In this document: piece by piece, positions 10,030 through 20,274 of the stretch
Position numbering within the stretch: position 1 is the stretch's first letter
How the letters are laid out: every line of letters starts with the position of its first letter
Origin: Reticulitermes lucifugus
Taxonomy: Eukaryota > Arthropoda > Insecta > Blattodea > Rhinotermitidae
Length of the DNA stretch: 31,341 bases
Assembly: GCA_026260175.1 (NCBI GenBank)
Contig: JAKCWW010002371.1
Location: 26,922-58,262 of the forward strand
Direction: 5' to 3'
The notes under the pieces: model-generated
The model's database searches: none
What the model was told of the DNA's origin: nothing
Seen by the model: the letters and a program-made list of their open reading frames with translations, nothing else
Position numbers and translations under genes: made by a program

Positions 10030-10150
10030 TTGCCACAAGGGACTGCTTTTCGTTTCGGAGTTTGGAGGTTCTGTCATCATTGCTGATGAAGGTACAAATC
10101 TTCTGGAACGTTACGCCTTGTCGTCTGGTCCATAGTTTCCGGCGTACCGG
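10030..10150 (-). repeat. Possible fragment of the 5.2-kb interspersed repeat type
   Basis: The minus-strand frame contains RRQGVTFQKICTFISNDDRT, resembling the GVTSQKTVIFIVTAVRTSNL-type product of the repeat group seen at 5160-5359. The resemblance is short and diverged; the rest of the 141-codon frame is unrecognised. Confidence 0.35.
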
Positions 10151-10860
10151 AAGAGCGTAAAGCCAAACGGTCCAAGAACTATCAGGCGGCTTGTCGAGAG
10201 CCAGTGAAGCTACGATGCATTTGTTGTGTTTCTGCAAGTGTTTTTGTCTTACGTCGCACTTTAAAACTGCTTGTCATTGCTGTCTGCAATGCTGAAACAA
10301 AATTAAGAGTAGGCCTTACAGACAATTTTCTTCCTGATACTTTATTGGCGGCAATGCAATGTTTGCGCATTCTGACCGCTTCATATTCCGCCTGCGCTAA
10401 AATACACCGCTCGCTCCTTCAATAAAGGGTTACAAAGTAACATATGGAAGCAGCAACACATAATCGGTCACAACTGACGCTAAGACGTACAAAGTTAACA
10501 AGCGAAATATTACAGCACGTAACACAGAATGCATTACGGAAGTCTCTCTTGCGACAGGTCCATAGCCTCTTCCAAAGCGAGTTATCCAAAGAGTGCTGCT
10601 TCCTCTTGTAAGTTCCAGTACCTTCTCTCTCCTTTAAGGTAATTCAGTAGCTGCCTGCGTCTTCTATCTCGTCTTAACGTCTCAATCTGTCCTTTAGTAA
10701 CGTGTTTTAGAAGAGCGTTCTTATAGAATTCAATTAAACTGACAAAGTCGGCACCACTTTACAATTTATTTTTGTAAATGATGTAAATAACCACACCTCA
10801 ATACAAGTAATTTTTCATGAAAATGTGCGTCTTATGAGGCGCGAAATACGACCCTATAAC
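10151..10860. other. No feature recognised
   Basis: Short unrelated open frames only. No promoter, repeat or RNA gene supported. Confidence 0.4.
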
Positions 10861-11049
10861 AATCAAGAAATAAGGGAAGAACTAAGTGTATACAATTTAC
10901 AATAAATTATTGTGGATTACAGATGAAAGTGGACACAGCATTTACTACGACTGTATGATACACGCACTCCCAAGTTAGTGTATGAATACACTACGACCGG
11001 CAGAAGAATTGTAGGCCGGCCAAGGAAAAGATGCAAAGACCAACAATGA
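10861..11049 (+). pseudogene. Non-LTR retrotransposon C-terminal fragment (type Z)
   Basis: The frame reads NQEIREELSVYNLQ, stop, then IVDYR, stop, KWTQHLLRLYDTRTPKLVYE and ...GRRIVGRPRKRCKDQQ, stop. This is the post-reverse-transcriptase C-terminus common in insect LINE proteins, usually seen as IR.ELN...WK.HL.RM...P...Y.P.GRR..GRPRKRW. Two in-frame stops show it is dead. It is followed after 36 bases by a GCT/GAT microsatellite that may be its 3' tail. The rest of the element is missing. The clade is not assigned because the catalytic domain is absent. Confidence 0.75.
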
Positions 11050-11084
11050 TGAAGAAGGAAGAAGTCTGGGTAACTTACAATCTG

Positions 11085-11115
11085 TTGCTGCTGCTGCTGA
11101 TGATGATGATGACTG
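11085..11115. repeat. Compound (GCT)n(GAT)n microsatellite
   Basis: Four GCT-like triplets followed by four GAT triplets. The position just behind the LINE fragment suggests it grew from a LINE 3' tail. Confidence 0.85.
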
Positions 11116-11588
11116 GTAACAACAACACAATCACCCGTTTAAACTTCACAACAGAAACCACATAAACCGCAATTCAAGTGACCATGAATCATGGTGTGCA
11201 CAAATCCCGCCCGCCAGATCGCCGTGGCGACTAAATTTCGGACTGTGGCGCCTAATATTTGTGGATCCTGAGCATAAAAATTTCTTCATGTCACCCTTCG
11301 GGACCCTAGAATTGTGAGGTATCTCCTAGATATTTGGAACTTTGTAAACCCCTGCCATAAATAATAAGACAAATGTACACCATACTAATGACAAGCTGGC
11401 GCAAGATATTCATACAATGAGGTATGCAGAATTTATACGAATAACCGAGCGAAAATAAGAGTTCGTCAACATTTGTTTTATCTAATTAATGAAATATGTC
11501 TAATCGTTAAACGTAAACATTGGGGACCCCTAGCCATATAAAGTGGCATTTAGGTTGACAAATTCGTTACATAAGCAAATTTGCTTAC
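11116..11588. other. No feature recognised
   Basis: AT-rich, with no supported feature. The 5' part of the insertion carrying hammerhead motif copy 4 may lie at its right edge. Confidence 0.4.
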
Positions 11589-11622
11589 CTGAAGATGGCA
11601 CAGAGCCGAAACATGTAGCCCG
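11589..11622 (+). ncRNA. Hammerhead-like ribozyme motif (copy 4)
   Basis: CTGAAGA (11589-11595), extra T, stem II GGC (11597-11599) with GCC (11605-11607), GAA, mini-stem III ACATGT (11611-11616), predicted cleavage after A11617. Stem I pairs poorly (only C-G next to the core), so this copy is probably decayed. The AT-rich tail TCAATAATATAAAGGAATATAG follows in the first 20 bases or so, as in other copies. Confidence 0.5.
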
Positions 11623-12939
11623 TACGAATATCAATAATATAAAGGAATATAGTGTGTCATGTTGTGCCGACTGTGTCAGCTTAATCCTGTGAATTTGATA
11701 CTAGTTAAAGAGTAAAACGTGATGCATCACATAAAAATTACAGGGCGTTATAACTTCTAAAAGATCTACACCGGTACACTGAATGGCTGGAGACACTCAG
11801 AGCCATTGACGTGAGGATCCCGTCAGCCTGCCTGACTGTACTCTGCCGCGCCAGATAATTGACGCCCCTGAATTTAGATTAATTCACTACGCTTCTTGGT
11901 CTCACGTCTGTAAGTGCTACTTGTTCTTATGTTAGTGTTAGAAAGTAAACTTGTGGCGTTACTACAACACAATTTATATGGATAGTAGTAACTGCAGCCC
12001 TTTATGGAATTACCGGCTGACTGCTGTTACCGTCATTGTTCTGTTGTATTGCCGTAAAGTGCGCAGACAAAACCGGGAGAGTGAGGGACAGGCTTTAACA
12101 ATAGCCTCTGTTTCGACTACAATGTATTTGAATTAATGATGTGACATGCACAATTCTACAACGCCAAACCATACTAGGGCCTAATTTTATTCTCTACGAA
12201 GTTGGGAAATGACAGTAATTAGGGCGCAATTTTACGCCGGGCTTTACAGGTGACTGGCACCCCTTGCTGTTAGGTTGGGACACTAATATATCGCAATCTG
12301 TTTTTGTGATGTCAATAACGACTTTCAGAGAAGAAGTAATGATGTTGGGGCAAAGAACAATATGAATGATTAAGTACTGTAACAAATGGCTGTTTTAAAA
12401 TAACGCCACGAAACTTCAATAAGCTCACCGACGACTAAAAGCGGCCACAGCACAAACATGTGTACAGAAGGGCATTCAAATTTTCAAACATCGAAGACGG
12501 TACCCTTACTCAATGTTTTTCTGTGTCTTACTTAAATCGCAACATGACAAACAAAATAATGGCATAACAAGACAGGGAACGTAAGCATTACGTAACACTG
12601 AGGCGTGTTTGCGTAACCATTTTTGCCGTAGAAAAGCAATAAGTATTAAATATTCTAATTCTGTTTATTCTTGCCCTAGTTATCCAGCATGCAAAGCGCA
12701 TGCGCCGTATATACTGTCATCTGTGGCCTGTCAGGTTGTACCATACGTTTCCACACTACCTCAAAAACAGCACGATCTTCGGGAAAAAAAGTTACTGAAT
12801 ATAAAATGGGTGTTTTGTGTGAAACATTTTTCATTATAAGAAGAATTATGCGAGACGTTACCACGAAATTACATAGGTTTTCATGTGAAGTACCCGTTAT
12901 TCTTGTCAGATTTTAATAAAACTTGAATTTTCCCGACAG
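11623..12939. other. No feature recognised
   Basis: About 1.3 kb with only short open frames and no recognised repeat. Confidence 0.4.
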
Positions 12940-13060
12940 ATTTCCGGAAAATCCTCAAGTGTAAAATTTCAAGGAAATCCGTCCAGCGGGTGCCGAGTTT
13001 GTCGATGCGGACAGTCGGACGGACGGACAGACATGACGAAGCTAAGAGTAGCTTTTTGCA
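12940..13060 (+). repeat. Common insect repeat segment (GGAAATCCGTCCAG type)
   Basis: AAATTTCAAGGAAATCCGTCC, shown here without its first base in the match, followed by CAGCGG...CGGACGGACGGACAGACA is of the kind often found in noncoding parts of insect transposable elements. I recognise the string type, not the family. It sits just upstream of the decayed mariner transposase but need not belong to it. Confidence 0.45.
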
Positions 13061-13139
13061 ATTTTGCGAACGTGCCTAAAAATTTTACTGGAATGAGCTA
13101 CTTATGGGTTTGCATAACCACTGGTGTTCATGTACCGAA

Positions 13140-13556
13140 CATATGAATCAAAATTTATTTTTGCAGGGCGAGATAGTGAGCAATGCACGATCATGGATCA
13201 TTTCACTACGTTATCCTGGCCGACGTCATCTAGACGCTAAGGTATTTACAATACTGGACCAGCGTCTCCGTGAGACAGAAGTGTAAAACCTACGGTACTT
13301 GTAAATGCAGGTCGCCCACTAACTGTATGAACATCAGCCAATGAATGCCATAATTGCAGCCGTGGGAAGAGACACATGGAGCTCACGTGTTATCGCACGA
13401 CAATTGGGACTATCCCAACCGGGAGTGCTCGATGTGATTATCGATGCTCAACTGCATCCATGTTACTACTGGCGGAAGGCACATCTCTTTCCAGACAATC
13501 GTCCTCTAAGCCTATTTTACGAGCATCTACGAGGCGTCAACATTTTCATCGTTTGA
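13140..13556 (+). pseudogene. Decayed mariner-like transposase, N-terminal helix-turn-helix region
   Basis: One frame gives YPGRRHLDAKVFTILDQRLR and ends ETEV at a stop (13284-13286). After several stops, NAIIAAVGRDTWSSRVIARQ resumes with LGLSQPGVLDVI and LHPCYYWRKAHLFPDN. Known insect mariner-like transposases have this order: a first HTH region with RRHP...F..L..RLRET, a GRPRT-type linker, then a second HTH with SSR.IARELG.S...V. The linker is destroyed here. The DDE/D catalytic domain is absent downstream, so the copy cannot act. The likely intact reading direction is plus. No terminal repeats were found. It is a different copy from the mariner C-terminus at 18085-18240. Confidence 0.75.
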
Positions 13557-13699
13557 CACCTTGCACTAGTGACAGTGACGTGAATCTCGAAACTAAGCGT
13601 TTCAGGACTAATATTGTGTCATATTTTCGACTTTTAGTTTTAAAGAAATCAATACAGGAGATTGCTTACGAATTTCTTCTCACCTGCGTAACTAACTAA

Positions 13700-13826
13700 C
13701 TCCATGGAGCAGAGTCCTTCGTGAGAAGCTAGCAGGTCGTCAGCTAGTCAAGAAATTCCCCGCGTTTTATGGAACCCGAAGGTTCATTACCGCTTTCACA
13801 AGAGCCCGCCACCTGTCCCTCTGACC
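13700..13826 (-). pseudogene. LINE 3' end: last codons plus 3' UTR (type X)
   Basis: On the minus strand the frame reads [19 protein letters not shown] and stops at TAA (13769-13767), followed by AACGCGGGGAATTTCTTGAC and a short TTAG-repeat tail near 13705. This is the usual C-terminus of an insect non-LTR retrotransposon (...WRALVNTVMNLRVP, stop). The copy is 5' truncated just before these codons. The antisense strand reads [20 protein letters not shown], a string often deposited as a hypothetical insect protein; here it is clearly the reverse strand of the LINE end. Confidence 0.8.
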
Positions 13827-14828
13827 TGTATATTGAAAAGTAAAGCGAACTGCACGAGTATGCCGGATCCAACACGATGAATTCAAAAAACAGAAATCTG
13901 TGTTGGAGCTGCATGTTCAGCCTTCTGGTAAATTCCGGATGTTTTCGCTACAGCCATTCTGGATTACCCAATTAATTCTACACCATCCTCTGGAACTTCT
14001 AAATGTAAGCCTTATAGATTTTAAAAACCAAAATGTTATTAAATCGTGAAATAAAGTCGTATTATAACAAATACTGTTTATAAGTACGTCACTGCTTTCT
14101 GAAACAGAGGTTAAATCAGGTCTAAATCAATTAAATCAAAATGAATAATTTATTTATAATTTCGTTCAGGTATGTAGAGAACATACATAATATGTTCTAC
14201 AAATGGAGTAAATTAATTCCCGAAAATTAAAGATGTGTAGTGAAACATGAATCAGCAAACTACGAGGAAAAAACTGCGTTAGCATTAAGCAGAACGGGTA
14301 GAAGAAAGCAAGCAACTGTCCACAATAATAAAACGACAACAGCAAAACAATCAGTCAGTAAACGGCGCTGAAAGAAAGTCAATATGTCGCCAAGTCACAA
14401 ACAACCTTGTCAACGGACAAGCCATTTGCTGCATCATTACAGAAGTTGGAATAATGAGATTGTGTACTACAGGTTTGACATTATTCCGCTGCTGGACTTT
14501 TCCGTCGCGTAGTATTTCAAAAAGAACACTGACTCTGTTCCGTAAACATACTAAACAGATGGGTGGCACCTTTCCGACAGAAGAAAACATTCTGCACCAC
14601 CAGACAACCTGTATCGGTTAATTACCGCTATATAGGGACACGTTTTGTCAATTGGACATTTTTAAAAATTAAAACTTTAAAAGTACTAATAAACACCTAA
14701 AACTAAAGCATAAAAAGGCGTCGGAAAACAAAACCCTCAAACCAGACCGGAGCCCAAACCACGAACACCATTATATGTACCGCAAGGAGGCCCCTTCATA
14801 AAATTAATTTCAGAAGTTCCTTTATGCC
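13827..14828. other. No feature recognised
   Basis: One kilobase, AT-rich, with no recognised gene. A 79-codon minus-strand frame at 14590-14351 is unsupported. Confidence 0.4.
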
Positions 14829-14865
14829 AGCGATGTGCAAAATGCGGCCGCGTGTGGCCCTTCTA
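14829..14865 (+). repeat. Possible hAT terminal inverted repeat, left end
   Basis: CAGCGATGTGCAAAATGCGG followed by CCGCGTGTGGCCC resembles the CAGGGGTGTGCAAACTGCGG...GGCCC ends of hAT transposons. It has two substitutions in the first six bases. No partner end or 8-bp duplication was found. Confidence 0.4.
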
Positions 14866-15246
14866 CCTTTGCAATGCCGCCGGCCATCTAATTTCAGAAA
14901 CACGAAACAAAAATATACGAAATTCGACTAATAAGTATTTTACCCGCATTAATACAAATATATCATTCAAAATCACGTTGTATTATTGACTATCAACGTA
15001 CTTCTCACACCAAAATATAAACAGAAGTTCCACTTCGCAGAAAAGTAACTACCGCGCTGCTTGGTGCATGAACTGGAAGGTAAAGCGGTGGCTAAGTGCA
15101 CGTACGTGACAACACAGCTGTGACTAGAAGGACTTCTGACATAAGGTCTCTGCCTCTTTCGTTCCATTTGGTTTCTCAGTCACAGTCTGAGACTGAATTG
15201 GGAACGTTTGTGATAATACAAACACAAGCACGGACTTATTAGGTGA
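14866..15246. other. No feature recognised
   Basis: May be the body of a hAT remnant beginning at 14829, but no transposase frame is visible. Confidence 0.35.
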
Positions 15247-15555
15247 GATTAATTTCATATAAACCTTACATTGCTCATACCTGTCCTAGCCTTCCATAAG
15301 TAGACACAACTTCTGATACACAGTGGACCCACAAAAACAACTGACATAGCCAACATTTTACCTCTTGAACTTTTAATATGTACCATTAATTGTTGATCTG
15401 TGATTTTGTGTGATTCACGATACGGGTCCCTGATGATGGTCCCAGAATAGTGATCCGAAACATGTTGGACTGATTTTACTGTAAGAAATTGTACTGTATA
15501 ATAAATAAAAGGTGTGCATTTGTTGGTTTAAGAAATGTGTGATTAATTTCATATA
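15247..15555 (+). mobile_element. Compact hammerhead-bearing retroelement with perfect 15-bp TSD
   Basis: GATTAATTTCATATA is repeated perfectly at 15247-15261 and 15541-15555. The 279 bases between contain a hammerhead-like motif at 15426-15470, about 70 bases from the 3' end. The 3' end has AATAAATAAAAGGTGTGC and no long poly(A). No open frame or inverted arm is present. TSDs of this size with a hammerhead near the 3' end fit a non-autonomous or severely truncated Penelope-like insertion. Confidence 0.7.
15426..15470 (+). ncRNA. Hammerhead-like ribozyme motif (copy 5, best preserved)
   Basis: Stem I GTCC (15426-15429) pairs perfectly with GGAC (15467-15470). CTGATGA (15430-15436) is the perfect core. 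After the extra T, GG..C at 15438-15441 can pair with G.A.CC at 15452-15456 with a bulge. GAA (15457-15459), mini-stem III ACATGT (15460-15465), predicted cleavage after T15466. Confidence 0.65.
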
Positions 15556-16920
15556 TTTTACGAATAATTCAATTTTCTAAAGATTAATTTCCAGTAAGTT
15601 TTATCCCCCTAATACTGGCACCACTGACGACAAAGTATTATCCTTAATCATACATAAGTAAAAAACGGTATTATTCATAATGTGTCCCATAAACACTTTC
15701 TTCTCTTTATGTGGCCCTCGTGCCAAAAGGGTTGCTCGCCATTGCTTTATGCCATTTATCGGAATTACGCACTGTACAGTTTTGATAATTCAACTGTCCG
15801 TCTGCTGGACATATATTGTAACTTCCAGGACAAGTGATGTCAGCTACGTTATGACAGTAATTTCCTGTCAGCCCTGTTCCTGCTGCAGGCCCACTCTGAC
15901 TGGAGACACGGGGCTAGCAAGTACTAACGAAAGTACAACGCCTGTCGCGAATTCATCATCTCTGAGCAAACGCGGGGTAAAAAGAGTGAACTGGGAATAA
16001 AAGGCACATGGAGCGCGTTATTAGGAACTGCAGGGACACTGTGTGGATTGCACAGTCTTTTGAAGTGTCTTCCGTTAAAGGAAGGCAAAGCTACAAGCTG
16101 ATGACATTCTCAATCGTCGTGAACAGGAGTCAGGTGTTGCTGGCCCTGAATTAATCAGCGCATGAAATGATTTCTTTTTTCATCGTGAAATGTGCAGACT
16201 GCGCAGAACAATTACAAGGCTATTTGATCTGTGTTGGCTGAACAATGAACCAACGAACTTCAAGCGAGGCAGAATTGGTGGGAGGTTACTAATGACAGCC
16301 AAAATATTATTTATTTTACGCTAAAGCGGGACCCTTTGAAAATTTTTGTTCCGTTCTCCATTGTCGCTGTTTTTACATCATACGTTTTGTTTAATTCAGT
16401 GGCTCCTTCCTTTAATTTACTTTTGTCAAAGTTTAATCGCCTATTGAACGCTGCGTCACTTGTATACGCGGACTTTACTTTGTAGTTACAGCCACTGCCA
16501 ATGCTTCGTTCATCATACATAAAGACCTCCAACTTTGTGTGTGTCCTTTCAGAAGACCCGCTTGTAATGCGACTAGTAGGAAAAGACTTCATGTCAAGTC
16601 ACATTTATAGAAAAATTGTGAAATCTGGTGTCTCGTAAGCGAAGCGTCTCTCATTTTCCACCTCAGGTTTGCGGAAATAAAGAGACCGTTAGAAATCTGC
16701 AGTCGAGTCGCTGAAACGAACCAGGAGACAGAAGTTGCAAACAACCGCGGGTTTTGCGGTATTACCGGGTTAAAAAACATCAGTTCTCACAAATCTTATT
16801 ACAGCAATGAAAATAAGATCTGAATATAGGTCTACTAGCGAAACTGGAAAATAAGAACTAAGGATGTGAACATGTCATGACACCGAAAATTGCAACATTC
16901 CTACATTAGTTCCCAATAAT
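15556..16920. other. No feature recognised
   Basis: Open frames of 106 codons (15680-16000, plus) and 93 codons (16592-16311, minus) have no recognised domain, splice context or repeat match and are not called. Confidence 0.4.
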
Positions 16921-17323
16921 AATCCAATTCAATTCAATTCAATGGGTATTTATTAACGTGCAGACTTAACAGCACAAGTGCAAATGACTCGTACAAAGTC
17001 AGCAAAAAAGCACAAATAAAATACAAAACAGTACAAAAAGAGTATTAAAAGAGACAACTGGAACCATCGCAAAATCATTCAGCAAATACCTGAGCAACAT
17101 ATCGCGAAAGTACGACACCAAGGAACTACAGAAAACAGCCATATTGGACACTGCGCACGTACTGCGGAAAGTGCTGATGTAACAGTACAAAACGTTTGAC
17201 ATGGGAAATAGCATTACATGTACCGTAAATTGTGACTACGGAATAGCCGCAATACTATATACCATAGAAACATGGTTTGTTTCAGGTATATAGTTGTAAA
17301 TACCTTGCATAAAGGTGATAACC

Positions 17324-17356
<33 letters not shown>

Positions 17357-17357
17357 T
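16921..17357. mobile_element. LINE-like fragment between (AATTC)n and (AAT)n
   Basis: Left edge: (AATTC)n at about 16925-16942. Right edge: (AAT)n at 17324-17357. Between them a plus-strand frame reads ETTGTIAKSFSKYLSNI, KELQKTAILDTAHVLRKVLM and stops at 17179-17181, strings I associate with dispersed retroelement debris in insect assemblies. The minus strand is also open (71 codons) and has TTAATAAATACC just before the AATTG-type tail, as a LINE 3' end would. The strand of the parent element is therefore unresolved: the plus frame favours (AAT)n as the tail, the poly(A)-like signal favours the other. Confidence 0.55.
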
Positions 17358-17759
17358 CCCCACCGTTTGTATGTCTGTCAGATATTCTGATTTTATTGTG
17401 ACGGAGTAACACAACAATACACGCCTTTGAAGACAAAGTACAGACGAAAGGGCAATTTCGTATGTGGGAAATTTAGAATGTCAGAAGAAACTTAAAGATT
17501 TATACACGTCGCTTACTGTTGTTACAGTAGTGAAGTTCAGAATGTTAAGGTAAGCAGCACATGCACCTTCCATACTGGCAAGAAATGCATGGGGGGACTG
17601 AATAGGGCCACACTTAACACGGAGAATGTCTGATAGTGGGATGTTTGTAGAATGGGCCAATGTTTGGCTGTGGGAACCCTCCGATGCTGCTCCTAGAGAG
17701 TTACTTCAACACAGCAGTACTGTGCATGTCGTGAAGTGATTGGCTACAGACTGCCTTCT
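17358..17759. other. No feature recognised
   Basis: No gene or repeat family recognised. Confidence 0.4.
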
Positions 17760-17955
17760 GAGGGCAGGTACACATACAGTAAGGTGGACGCAATATGTAG
17801 CAATAAATATGGTGCAGTTGAATCGCTCTAGGAGTACCCGGTTCGAAACTCAGATCTATCAGCGGCTATTATAATGTGTTCCTTGTGGTCTCCCTCAATT
17901 TGACAGTACATATACCAGGATATTTCCTACAAATACACCACCAATATTAGGCCGT
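17760..17955 (+). mobile_element. SINE-like sequence with B box
   Basis: GGTTCGAAACTC at 17840-17851 matches a B box, with a plausible worn tRNA-like head about 50 bases upstream. The 3' part (TGTGGTCTCCCTCAATTTGACAG..., ATATACCAGGATATTTCC..., ACACCACCAATATTAGGCC) has the look of a SINE body but shares no tail with SINE families 1-3 here. It runs directly into the mariner end at 17957. Confidence 0.35.
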
Positions 17956-17956
17956 A

Positions 17957-18240
17957 TATAGGGTGCCGCAGAAAGTGCTCACACGTTTTATATTTTAATA
18001 AAACTTAAACTAATGACGTGCATAACACAATTATATCAAAATACTCACAAAGCTTTAGAAATTAGGGACAGATATATATACGTCTTATATCTTGAAAACA
18101 GTGTCTGTCAGGTGACCTCCTTCACAAGCAATACATTTGTTCACACGACAAAATAGTTGAGACATTACTTTCTGTATCGCTTCCAGTGAAATAAAGGCAA
18201 TATCTTCCCGAATTCTTGAGCCCAAACTTTGCTGGATGTG
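17957..18240 (-). pseudogene. Mariner-like transposon 3' part: transposase C-terminus and terminal repeat
   Basis: On the minus strand, from 18240 to a stop at 18087-18085, the frame reads HIQQSLGSRIREDIAFISLE and ends CRVNKCIACEGGHLTDTVF..., matching the C-terminal tail of Tc1/mariner transposases (RI...I..I....L...W.....R...C....G.HIE). An in-frame TGA lies upstream near 18260 and no DDE/D triad remains. About 110 bases further, TATAGGGTGCCGCAGAAAG at 17957-17975 resembles a mariner terminal inverted repeat next to a TA. The N-terminal part and other end were not found. Confidence 0.65.
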
Positions 18241-19215
18241 TCTGGAAAACACAAGCCTGTCTCACGGGGACCCCACGCACCACAGGGGTCTCATCTACGC
18301 CACTGACCTGACCCAAGGACCCACAATGCAAGTAAAAACAGCTCCTTGCCCCAACATTATAAGACATGCACGCCATGTTGCAGTCAAGAAGACAACAGAC
18401 ATTAGCATGAACATTCTAAACTAATAACAAATCGGTAACCCATTTCAAAATGCGGCCTGCACGCCGCATTTTCAGTTCCACTACATAGGCGGGAATACAA
18501 TACCCGAATTTTTCTATTCGATTTAGGGTCAGTATGGGGCTTTGTGTTTTGATTATAATGTACATACAAGATCAGATTATCTGATAGGATCATGATTAAT
18601 AGTAGTGGGATGGTCGGTAGCACTTGAATTCTCTTCTAAGGATCTCCGCCAGATGACGCATGAAACCTTTTCCTTGTACATGATATATAGTGACCATTAT
18701 GGAAGGGATTAGACGAAGCCATGTTGAGGTTATACCACAGTTACAAGAATTGCCTCCGAAGAGGATCAAGTCTGTGTAGATAACAACTAGCTGCCCGACA
18801 CACAGCCGTTCCATAACTACGGGTATTTTGTGGTTACCAGACACTGACGTTGGTCTCAGTCAGCCCCAATTCCATGGCATTTGCATTCACAAAATTACTT
18901 GAATTACATGCTCTGAAATATTACCTTCAAACACACAGCTTTTACCAAACACGATGACTCGTCCTGAAGTAGCGCTCGAATGGGTACTGCTAGATACATT
19001 CTTCGAGGCTAAGGTACCTCACGGATATAATAAAGTTTTCGTGGTTTTCTTCAGTCTGTTCACCCGATTTCAGGAGTCGCAGTCCTTAAGATGTCACTAC
19101 AGTCTCCTTCCAACTTCTTACCTACTCAATGTTTTCGATAATCTTCCCATATCACTCGGTGATGATTGACAACATTTTAATATGCGCGGTGTTTATTCTT
19201 GAAACCGAGTAACGG
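18241..19215. other. No gene recognised (contains one perfect hairpin)
   Basis: Only short frames without recognised domains. The one structured item is the hairpin at 18447-18472. Confidence 0.4.
18447..18472. repeat. Perfect 10-bp stem hairpin
   Basis: AAAATGCGGC (18447-18456), a six-base loop, then GCCGCATTTT (18463-18472). No run of T after it suits a simple terminator, and terminators of this type are not expected in an animal genome. Function unknown. Confidence 0.7.
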
Positions 19216-19397
19216 GTTGGTGTAAAAAGTGAGCTTCAATGGACTTATTGCCTAGAACGTTACCAATAATAATGCACCATTTAATGCTTTCAGAAGCCCC
19301 TACAAGATCATTTCAGCTCCGACATGTTTCGGTGGCGGCTACCACCATCATCAAGGAGAGGTTTTACACTGCAAGCTGGAACACCGTTGGTATAAAA
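19216..19397 (-). mobile_element. Very short hammerhead-bearing insertion with probable 12-bp TSD
   Basis: GTTGGTGTAAAA (19216-19227) and GTTGGTATAAAA (19386-19397) match at 11 of 12 bases and may be the TSD. The 158 bases between hold a minus-strand hammerhead-like motif at 19317-19358. There is no open frame of retroelement type. The boundary call depends on an imperfect duplication. Confidence 0.45.
19317..19358 (-). ncRNA. Hammerhead-like ribozyme motif (copy 6)
   Basis: Minus strand: stem I CTCC (19358-19355) pairs perfectly with GGAG (19320-19317). The core reads TTGATGA (first C changed to T). After the extra T, stem II GGTGG (19346-19342) pairs with CCACC (19335-19331). GAA, mini-stem III ACATGT (19327-19322), predicted cleavage after C19321. 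Stems I and II differ in sequence from the other copies but both still pair. Confidence 0.6.
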
Positions 19398-19739
19398 CAA
19401 AGTCCGTCTTCTTATGCACACGCTGCAAAAGGCAGCTTCGCACCATTCAGCCCTATAATGGTCTGTCGTCTTACAGCCGTCGAAAGCAGTTCCCTATTCG
19501 TGTCCCTACTGAACATCGCGGGTCATCGGAGGTCATAACTGAGTACTTTCGTAGTTGTCTTATTTGACACAGACAAATGTCGATGTAACACCTTAAAATA
19601 GGTCACAGACACTTCTGTTCAGAAACACCATCCAAGCAATATCCATTTCATCGTATATGGTTCAGAAAGAGCTTTTAAATAAGACAATCAAGGAATAAGT
19701 TTAGTATAGGTCATGCATTGCACAGAATAAGTCATTCGC
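19398..19739. other. No feature recognised
   Basis: May include the worn 3' continuation of the LINE at 19740-20480, but no further coding similarity is visible. Confidence 0.4.
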
Positions 19740-20053
19740 TTATGTAACGAAATTTCGGAACTGCATTCAATGTTCACTTCTTTACGTAACAGATGTGAAG
19801 GCAAAAGATTGGCACGAATAGTAGCAAGCATTACCCATATTTAATCTGCTCTTGTTTCTGCGTGATGCAACTGAGATCTGTTAGCGTGGTTCCAACATAT
19901 TTGTACTTTGCTACATTTCTGTGCATTTATTACCTGCGTCATATTGCGATCTTGCCCTGCCTTCTGGAGAAGAGACATGAACTATCACTATGTTTATCAA
20001 CATTTACTTCAAGACCAACCTCCTTACTAGCGACTAATAAAGCTTCTTCTATT

Positions 20054-20274
20054 ATTTTATAGTATTTTTTCCCCCAATGGCTCGACAGCCCCTTGGGGGC
20101 CTAGGTCGCCTCATTTTTCGAGGCTTCNNNNNNNNNNNNNNNNNNNNNNNNNNNNNNNNNNNNNNNNNNNNNNNNNNCCTCTACCTGACAACACACAACA
20201 CTCACAAGAGACAGACATCCATGCCCCGGTGGGATTCGAATCCACAATCCCAGTAAGCGATTTTATAGTATTTT
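20054..20274 (-). mobile_element. SINE family 1, 5'-truncated, with perfect 15-bp TSD
   Basis: ATTTTATAGTATTTT occurs perfectly at 20054-20068 and 20260-20274. The element between (20069-20259) shares the body and tail of the SINE at 2338-2582: B-box region GGATTCGAATCC, GACATCCATG, CACACAACA, the CCTCG..GAGG hairpin and GGGGCTGTCGAGCCATTG. It begins within the tRNA-like head and lacks the A box, so it is 5' truncated. It interrupts a LINE reverse transcriptase, so it is the younger insertion. Fifty Ns hide part of the body. Confidence 0.88.
20128..20177. other. Assembly gap (50 N)
   Basis: Fifty consecutive Ns inside the SINE body. By comparison with the copy at 2338-2582 the missing part should be of similar length, but the true size is unknown. 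Confidence 0.98.

Noticed and set aside
9812..10237. 141-codon minus-strand gene
   Set aside because: Only a short stretch resembles a known repeat-derived peptide; the rest is unrecognised and there is no gene context.
16311..16592. 93-codon minus-strand gene
   Set aside because: Open but without known motif or splice sites; not distinguishable from chance.
18447..18472. Transcription terminator hairpin
   Set aside because: The perfect stem is real, but intrinsic terminators are a bacterial feature and no T run of the right kind follows.
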